Assembly (NCBI GenBank): GCA_016219145.1 | Contig: JACRCG010000333.1 | Span: forward strand, 1-18,142 | Length of the DNA: 18,142 nucleotides | Source of the DNA: Deltaproteobacteria bacterium | Lineage (GTDB): Bacteria > Desulfobacterota > Desulfuromonadia > Geobacterales > Pseudopelobacteraceae | Direction of reading: 5' to 3' | Part shown: piece by piece, positions 13,603 through 18,142 of the stretch | Numbering within the stretch: position 1 is the stretch's first letter | How the letters are laid out: each line of letters starts with the position of its first letter | Notes under the pieces: generated by a model | The model's input: only the letters and a program-made list of their open reading frames with translations | Told to the model about the DNA's origin: nothing | Database searches by the model: none | Translations under genes and position numbers: made by a program

Positions 13603-14621
13603 GGTAATAACTCCTTTATGCTGTCCATATCCCAAGTGGCGGTAACGTCCTGCGCCGAAGAAGAGGCCAATCCATTGGAGAGGTAATAATCGCCGGGAAC
13701 TGCCAGCATGGCGGCATTGTCACCACATAGCGACGGTTTGGGAATTGAAAGGCCGATCTGCAGTTTTTCACAGAGCCGTGTCATGCGCGCCCTCAAGCCG
13801 CTGTTGCAGGCTACGCCGCCGGCTACAACCAGGTGGCGTGCGCCTGTCTGCCGGATGGCAGATTCGGTTTTGGATGCCAGGACATCACAGACGGCCTGTT
13901 GAAATGAGGCGCACAGATCACTGATTTCCCGGCTGCCGGCAACCTGCGGATGCCGGGCGACATGTTGCAGCAGAGCGGTTTTGAGACCACTGAAACTGAA
14001 GTTCAAAGAACCGTCGTGCAATAGTGGACGTGGCAGACGGACAGCATCAGGATTTCCGGTCTGGGCCAGCTTGTCGATCAGCGCGCCGCCGGGATAATCC
14101 ATCCCCAGGATTTTGGCGGATTTGTCATAGGCCTCTCCAGCGGCATCGTCAATGGTTCTGCCTAAGGTCGTATAGCGGCCGAAACCATCAACATGGTAGA
14201 GGTGCGTATGGCCGCCAGACACGACCAGCGCCAGAAAAGGAAACTCCACCGGCTGTTCAAGAAAAGCAGCAAAGATGTGCCCTTCGATGTGATGGACACC
14301 TGCAAATGGAATGATTTGTGCGGCGGCAATCGCCTTGGCCGCAGAAAATCCAACCAGCAGGGCGCCGGACAGCCCCGGTCCGCGGGTGACGGCGACACCT
14401 TCGATGTCTTCCATGCCGACTCCGGCCTCTTCCAGAGCCTGGCTGATAACCGGGCAGATCATCTCAAGGTGTTTGCGGGAAGCGATCTCAGGAACAACGC
14501 CGCCATATTCGGCATGTATGGCGACCTGGGAAGAAACAATCGAGGATAGTATTGTACGGCCGTCTTGCACAACAGCAGCGGCGGTTTCGTCACAGGATGT
14601 TTCAATGGCAAGAAGAAGCAT
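13599..14621 (-). CDS. tsaD: tRNA threonylcarbamoyladenosine synthase subunit TsaD
   Basis: A 340-residue TsaD (Kae1/Gcp) protein that transfers the threonylcarbamoyl group to A37 of ANN-decoding tRNAs. Metal ligands H111 and H115 are in GVHHIEGH. The ASKHA-fold signatures are LAIETSCDETAAAVV at 4-18 and LVVSGGHTHLY; near the C-terminus AGGVACNSGLR and CGDNAAML are typical. The ATG directly follows the phoH stop with no gap, and no strong Shine-Dalgarno is seen, so coupling to phoH is likely. TsaB and TsaE are not in the window, but a TsaC-like protein is encoded downstream in the same run. Confidence 0.95.
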   Translation of the reverse strand: MLLLAIETSCDETAAAVVQDGRTILSSIVSSQVAIHAEYGGVVPEIASRKHLEMICPVISQALEEAGVGMEDIEGVAVTRGPGLSGALLVGFSAAKAIAAAQIIPFAGVHHIEGHIFAAFLEQPVEFPFLALVVSGGHTHLYHVDGFGRYTTLGRTIDDAAGEAYDKSAKILGMDYPGGALIDKLAQTGNPDAVRLPRPLLHDGSLNFSFSGLKTALLQHVARHPQVAGSREISDLCASFQQAVCDVLASKTESAIRQTGARHLVVAGGVACNSGLRARMTRLCEKLQIGLSIPKPSLCGDNAAMLAVPGDYYLSNGLASSSAQDVTATWDMDSIKELLP

Positions 14622-15938
14622 TTACAGCAGATTCGCAGCCAGCTCTGCCAGCTCGGAGCGCTCGCCCTTGGTCAGAGTCACATGCGCCGCGATCTTCTCC
14701 CCCTTGAACTTTTCAACCAGATAGGTCAGGCCGTTGCTTGAAGAATCAACGTAGGGGTTGTCAATCTGGTACGGATCGCCGGTCAGAACAATTTTGGTAC
14801 CCTCTCCCACTCGTGTGACAATGGTTTTAATCTCGTGCGGAGACAGGTTCTGGGCTTCATCTACGATCAGATACTGGTTGGGAATCGAACGCCCCCGGAT
14901 GTAAGTCAGCGGTTCGATATCCAGAAGACCCATGGCCATCAGTTCCTTGTAGCCCTTGCTGTGGCGCTTCTCGGACTCATGTCCTGAGATCAGCAACTCG
15001 ACGTTATCGAAGATCGGCTGCATCCAGGGGGTCAGTTTTTCTTCAATATCACCCGGCAGAAACCCGAGATCCTTGCCCATCGGAAAAACCGGACGGGAAA
15101 CCAGCAGGCGGTTATATACATTCTCCTCGGCGGTCTTGTGCAGACCGGCTGCGATCGCCAGCAGGGTTTTGCCGGTGCCGGCCTTGCCGACCAGCGTCAC
15201 CAGCTTGATGGTGTCGTCCATCAGGACATCCAGCGCAAAGGACTGTTCACGGTTTCGGGGGTACAGGCTCCAGATCCCCTCTTTGGCAACCTTGCGAACC
15301 GGCACAATACGGGCATTGGCCGGATCATTCCGACAAATTGCGGTATGAGACGGATTGACACTGTCCACGATCGTTATAAATTCATTGGGAGCCAGTTCCA
15401 CCGGGGCTTCAAGCCACCCCTGACCATAGAAACGATCAACAGCCTCCGGCGGCACGACGATACTGCGTGTTCCTGAATAGAGATCCTGAATATCAACTTT
15501 ATCGGACTCGTAATCTTCGGCAATCATTCCGATGGCATCGGCCTTGATGCGCAGATTGCTGTCCTTTGTAACAAAAATGGCCTGAATATCCTGAAAACGA
15601 TCCCTGATATCCTGGGCAACCGCCAGGATACGATTATCGCCGCTGTCTACCCGCAGATCAACCGGCAGATTTTTCAGATATTTTTCAGTGAACATCTCAA
15701 CCCGCAAGGTTCCGCCTGCAGGCATCGGAATACCGGAGGCCAGTGAGCCTTTTTCACGCATCGCGTCAAGTATGCGCGAGACCATGCGCGCATTTCGGCC
15801 TGTCTCGTTCATATCTTTTTTGAAACGATCCACCTCTTCAATAACCGTGATCGGAATGATGATATTGTTATCTTCGAATTTGAAAAGCGATTGAGGGTCG
15901 TGCAGCAGGACGTTGGTATCCAGAATGAAGTTCTTCAC
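14622..15938 (-). CDS. PIN-PhoH fusion ATPase
   Basis: A 438-residue protein with an N-terminal PIN nuclease domain (D7 in FILDTNVLLHDP, an acidic cluster VIEEVDRF, SGDNRILAVA and VTKDSNLR) joined to a C-terminal PhoH P-loop ATPase. The Walker A is VGKAGTGKT (about 251-258), the Walker B is LIVDEAQNL, and LTGDPYQID follows. PIN-PhoH proteins are putative RNA helicase-RNases (PhoH2/YlaK class). I chose the GTG at 15936-15938 because AAAGG lies about 6 nt upstream and it matches the family beginning M-K-x-F-x-LDTN; TTG 15942-15944 is an alternative. It is the first gene of the run through tsaD, rsmA, rmuC and the YciO-like gene. Confidence 0.92.
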   Translation of the reverse strand: MKNFILDTNVLLHDPQSLFKFEDNNIIIPITVIEEVDRFKKDMNETGRNARMVSRILDAMREKGSLASGIPMPAGGTLRVEMFTEKYLKNLPVDLRVDSGDNRILAVAQDIRDRFQDIQAIFVTKDSNLRIKADAIGMIAEDYESDKVDIQDLYSGTRSIVVPPEAVDRFYGQGWLEAPVELAPNEFITIVDSVNPSHTAICRNDPANARIVPVRKVAKEGIWSLYPRNREQSFALDVLMDDTIKLVTLVGKAGTGKTLLAIAAGLHKTAEENVYNRLLVSRPVFPMGKDLGFLPGDIEEKLTPWMQPIFDNVELLISGHESEKRHSKGYKELMAMGLLDIEPLTYIRGRSIPNQYLIVDEAQNLSPHEIKTIVTRVGEGTKIVLTGDPYQIDNPYVDSSSNGLTYLVEKFKGEKIAAHVTLTKGERSELAELAANLL

Positions 15939-15995
15939 AGGCAACCTTTCTAAATGGAGTTGGGTACGACGGGAACAGCAGAATATACCGGCACT

Positions 15996-16259
15996 TTACT
16001 TTTCAATAATCTGTATTGTTATGCCTTCGCGCTTTCCAAGCAATTTGATCCACACCGGACGTTTGCGATAGGTAGCATCAAGTACGACTTCGCCATTCTT
16101 GTTTATGGCCGATAAAACGCTTTCAGGAGAATCGTTGATCGTAAAGTATGTGTAAATGCCTGTCTTATAAAGCTGCTCCTTTGAAAACGGCCTCTCGGGA
16201 GCTAGTGAACAGGCAGCACATACCAGCAGGGCCAACAGTAATGCCATGAATAGTTTCAT
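15996..16259 (-). CDS. Small predicted lipoprotein
   Basis: An 87-residue protein with an N-terminal secretion signal (MKLFMALLLALLVCAACSLA). The likely lipobox is VCAAC with C17 as the lipidated residue; Cys at -3 is unusual, so simple cleavage is also possible. The mature part is 70 residues, basic, with IYTYFTINDSPESVLSAI and no recognised domain. The ATG has AAAGGAG about 8 nt upstream. It lies 57 bp before the phoH start on the same strand and may share its transcript. I do not recognise the family. Confidence 0.75.
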   Translation of the reverse strand: MKLFMALLLALLVCAACSLAPERPFSKEQLYKTGIYTYFTINDSPESVLSAINKNGEVVLDATYRKRPVWIKLLGKREGITIQIIEK

Positions 16260-16403
16260 CTGGTAACTCCTTTGTCTTTCAGCGGCTTTGGTCTTCAGCT
16301 TATGATCAAAGACGCGATTAGTTTGCGTAGCGGGATAAAAACAGGTTTGAGTACAGGATCGTCAGAATAGCACAGAATGTTTTATCCTTAATAACGGCAG
16401 TTA
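16260..16403. other. Non-coding stretch upstream of the lipoprotein gene
   Basis: Apart from the Shine-Dalgarno just above 16259 I see no gene or convincing promoter here. With the repeat to its right it forms a gap of about 300 bases without a credible gene. Confidence 0.5.
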
Positions 16404-16557
16404 CTCTCACAGAGTTCACAGAGACACAGGGAAAAACAGTGTTTACAGGCAAAAAGGGGTTCACCCAAAAGGTGATCTGAATTCAGAACTTTATTGTTTG
16501 AATTATCCAGTAAATACTTATGGTTATAACTCTGAGAGCTCTGTGTCTCTGTGAGAG
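16404..16557. repeat. MITE-like inverted-repeat sequence
   Basis: CTCTCACAGAG (16404-16414) pairs perfectly with CTCTGTGAGAG (16547-16557), and CACAGAGACACAG (16417-16429) pairs with CTGTGTCTCTGTG (16541-16553). The enclosed sequence is AT-rich and has no credible gene; a 66-codon minus-strand reading across it is Ser/Cys-rich low complexity from the repeat. This CTCTGTG(T/A)CTCTGTG type of repeat is common between genes in Geobacter-like genomes. It sits 7 bp past the stop of the cysteine desulfurase gene and could form a stem acting on that transcript. Confidence 0.6.
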
Positions 16558-16563
16558 CTGCAT

Positions 16564-17715
16564 TTACAGGTTTATTTTCCTGGCGCATTGTACAACGGCA
16601 TCAGAAAAAAATGCAATCTCTTCACTGGTGGTGGACCATCCCGGACTCAAGCGAAGCGTGCCGCCCGGAAGCGTTCCAAGGGTGTCATGCGCCAGCGGAG
16701 CGCAGTGCAGACCGGCCCTGACGGCGATATCAAAGCCCTGATCAAGTTCAGCCGCCAGCAGAGAGGAGTCGACACCGGTAATAGTAAAGGAGAGCAGAGA
16801 TCCCCTGAGCGAGCTCTCTTCCGGCCCGTAAATGGTCAGACCCGGAATCGGCCTCAATCCGGACTGCGCCTGCTCCAGCAGATTTCGTTCATGCTGAAAC
16901 AGCGCTTCAATCCCTTTTTCCAGAATAAAGTCAATGCCGGCCTTTAAACCGGCAATTCCTGGCAGATTCAGGGTGCCGGTCTCAAAGCCTTCCGGCATCG
17001 TGAGCGGCTGCTCCAGCGAAGTGGAATCCGTCCCGGTACCCCCTTCCAGGATCGGCTTCAGCCGCAGATGAGGCGCAACGTACAGCAGGCCGGTGCCGGG
17101 CGGCCCCAGAAGCCCCTTGTGTCCAGGCGCTGCCAACAGATCAATCCCTTCGGATACGACATCAATCTTCAAGTAACCGGCTGACTGGGCGGCATCAACC
17201 AGAAACATGGCCCCGGCTTCATGGCAGATGGCAGCAATCCTGCCGATCGGCTGAATGGCGCCGCAAACGTTGGAAACATGGCTGACCGCGATCATACGGG
17301 TGTTTGGGCGCAGCGCCGAATGGATGTCGTCCGGGTTGACCATGCCGTCCGGACCGGCCTGTACAATCGTCAGTTCCAGGCCGGCATCACGAAGTGAATA
17401 CAACGGCCGCATAAGAGAGTTATGCTCCATTGAAGTTGTTATGACATGATCGCCCGGCAATAGGGTTCCATGCAGCGCCAGATTGAGAGCGCCGGTTGCA
17501 TTGTGTGTAAAGATTATCCGTGATGAGTCGGGTATTGAAAAAAGTCCGGCGACCGCCTCTCGAGCCCGGAACATGATCCTGGAGGCTTCCAGAGATCTCT
17601 GGTAACCTCCGCGCCCGGGCGAAGCGCCGACCTGGCGCATGGCGTATTCAACAGCCTGATAAACTGACTCAGGCTTGGGGAAAGATGTGGCAGCGTTATC
17701 CAGATAAACAGACAT
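16564..17715 (-). CDS. Class V cysteine desulfurase family protein
   Basis: A 383-residue PLP enzyme of the NifS/SufS superfamily that mobilises sulfur from cysteine. Landmarks are VYLDNAATSFPKP at the start, THNATGALN, the PLP His in TTSMEHNS, the Schiff-base lysine K200 in APGHKGLLGP, the segment EGGTGTDSTSLEQP, and the catalytic Cys338 in RAGLHCAPLAH. The GGTGTDS block and length fit the TIGR01977-type subfamily rather than housekeeping IscS. The ATG at 17713-17715 has AAGGA about 7 nt upstream; a TTG one codon earlier is the alternative. It follows the beta-helix gene by 13 bp, so the two are probably co-transcribed. The sulfur or selenium acceptor is unknown. Confidence 0.92.
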   Translation of the reverse strand: MSVYLDNAATSFPKPESVYQAVEYAMRQVGASPGRGGYQRSLEASRIMFRAREAVAGLFSIPDSSRIIFTHNATGALNLALHGTLLPGDHVITTSMEHNSLMRPLYSLRDAGLELTIVQAGPDGMVNPDDIHSALRPNTRMIAVSHVSNVCGAIQPIGRIAAICHEAGAMFLVDAAQSAGYLKIDVVSEGIDLLAAPGHKGLLGPPGTGLLYVAPHLRLKPILEGGTGTDSTSLEQPLTMPEGFETGTLNLPGIAGLKAGIDFILEKGIEALFQHERNLLEQAQSGLRPIPGLTIYGPEESSLRGSLLSFTITGVDSSLLAAELDQGFDIAVRAGLHCAPLAHDTLGTLPGGTLRLSPGWSTTSEEIAFFSDAVVQCARKINL

Positions 17716-17728
17716 CAATATCCTTTTA

Positions 17729-18142
17729 TTACGGTATTAACGGTGGTTTTTCGGTCAGCCAGGGAAACACCTGAACAGTGCCGGAACGGGGATCAAGAAC
17801 AGCATCATGAATCTTTTGGGTTATGATAGCCTGATCGGAAGAACCCCACCAGTTAAGCAGCGCGTTTAAATCCTCGCGACCGGCATTGTACAGGTTAAAA
17901 CCAAAATTGGAGCTGAATATATTTCCCGATATAAGAGCGCGGCCATCTTCCAGACGAATAGCGTCACGGCTGTTGTCTGCAAAGCGGCAGCGTTGAATTT
18001 TCATGCGGGCGCCTGAAAGATGTAAAGCCGTTTCCCGGTTATTGACAAATCGCGACATCAAGATCTGTCCTTCCCCCCCTTTGAAGCGAGCACCAGTTCC
18101 GTTTGCAGATACCTCTGACGATGAGATTTTAACCCGGCAGTC
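17729..18142 (-). CDS. Right-handed parallel beta-helix protein, C-terminal part
   Basis: A frame open from the right window edge to a stop at 17729-17731, giving the last 137 residues of a larger protein. Short repeated rungs are visible (FVNNRETALHLSGARMKIQR, then CRFADNSRDAIRLEDGRALI, then SGNIFSSNFGFNLYNAG), each with the Asn/Gly turn spacing of NosD/pectate-lyase-type beta-helix repeats. The ending LLNWWGSSDQ ... FPWL is a common C-terminal cap of such proteins. An internal ATG at 18056-18058 is not a good start because the repeats continue upstream of it. The substrate and location are unknown; many relatives are exported. Confidence 0.85.
   Translation of the reverse strand, partial: DCRVKISSSEVSANGTGARFKGGEGQILMSRFVNNRETALHLSGARMKIQRCRFADNSRDAIRLEDGRALISGNIFSSNFGFNLYNAGREDLNALLNWWGSSDQAIITQKIHDAVLDPRSGTVQVFPWLTEKPPLIP

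Noticed and set aside
16388..16588. Minus-strand 66-codon Cys/Ser-rich frame
   Set aside because: It is a translation of the CTCTGTG inverted-repeat sequence and overlaps the end of the cysteine desulfurase gene.

Overview
The window looks like a chromosomal segment of a mesophilic Gram-negative anaerobe, most likely a Geobacter-like member of the Desulfuromonadales. That assignment is an inference from protein style and from the short GC-rich palindromic repeat families, not from a marker gene. No rRNA, tRNA or CRISPR array was seen.

Layout. (1) Positions 1-2003, minus strand: a tightly overlapping operon queD > queE > creatininase-family amidohydrolase > start of an unrecognised protein. 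QueD and QueE make the 7-deazaguanine core of queuosine. (2) Positions 2073-3413: a scrap zone. It holds a decayed N-terminal piece of a type I restriction methylase (hsdM), an intact PIN toxin/antitoxin pair with a clear promoter and palindromic operator, a 3' remnant resembling a GIY-YIG nuclease, and an orphan VapB-type antitoxin of 59 residues. It is bounded by 10-bp inverted repeats and contains a 17-bp direct repeat. (3) Positions 3671-8992, plus strand: an apparently complete type III restriction-modification operon, mod - mntA - hepT - res. A nucleotidyltransferase/HEPN toxin-antitoxin pair sits between the two RM subunits. The mod gene carries two different GC-rich palindromic repeat elements inserted in frame in its C-terminal part.

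(4) Positions 9075-10361, minus strand: O-acetylhomoserine sulfhydrylase, separated from res by a perfect 12-bp-stem palindrome. (5) Positions 10438-15938, minus strand: a housekeeping run phoH-like > tsaD > rsmA > rmuC > YciO/TsaC-like > small membrane protein, with stop/start overlaps at several junctions. It joins RNA-related functions (PIN-PhoH, t6A modification by TsaD plus the YciO/TsaC-like protein, 16S rRNA dimethylation by RsmA) with RmuC. (6) Positions 15996-17715, minus strand: a small lipoprotein, a MITE-like inverted-repeat sequence, and a class V cysteine desulfurase. (7) Positions 17729-18142: the C-terminal end of a parallel beta-helix protein that starts outside the window.

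The biological centre of interest is the defence island at 2073-8992, lying between ordinary metabolic genes. It holds remains of one RM system, an intact second RM system, two complete toxin-antitoxin pairs and one orphan antitoxin.
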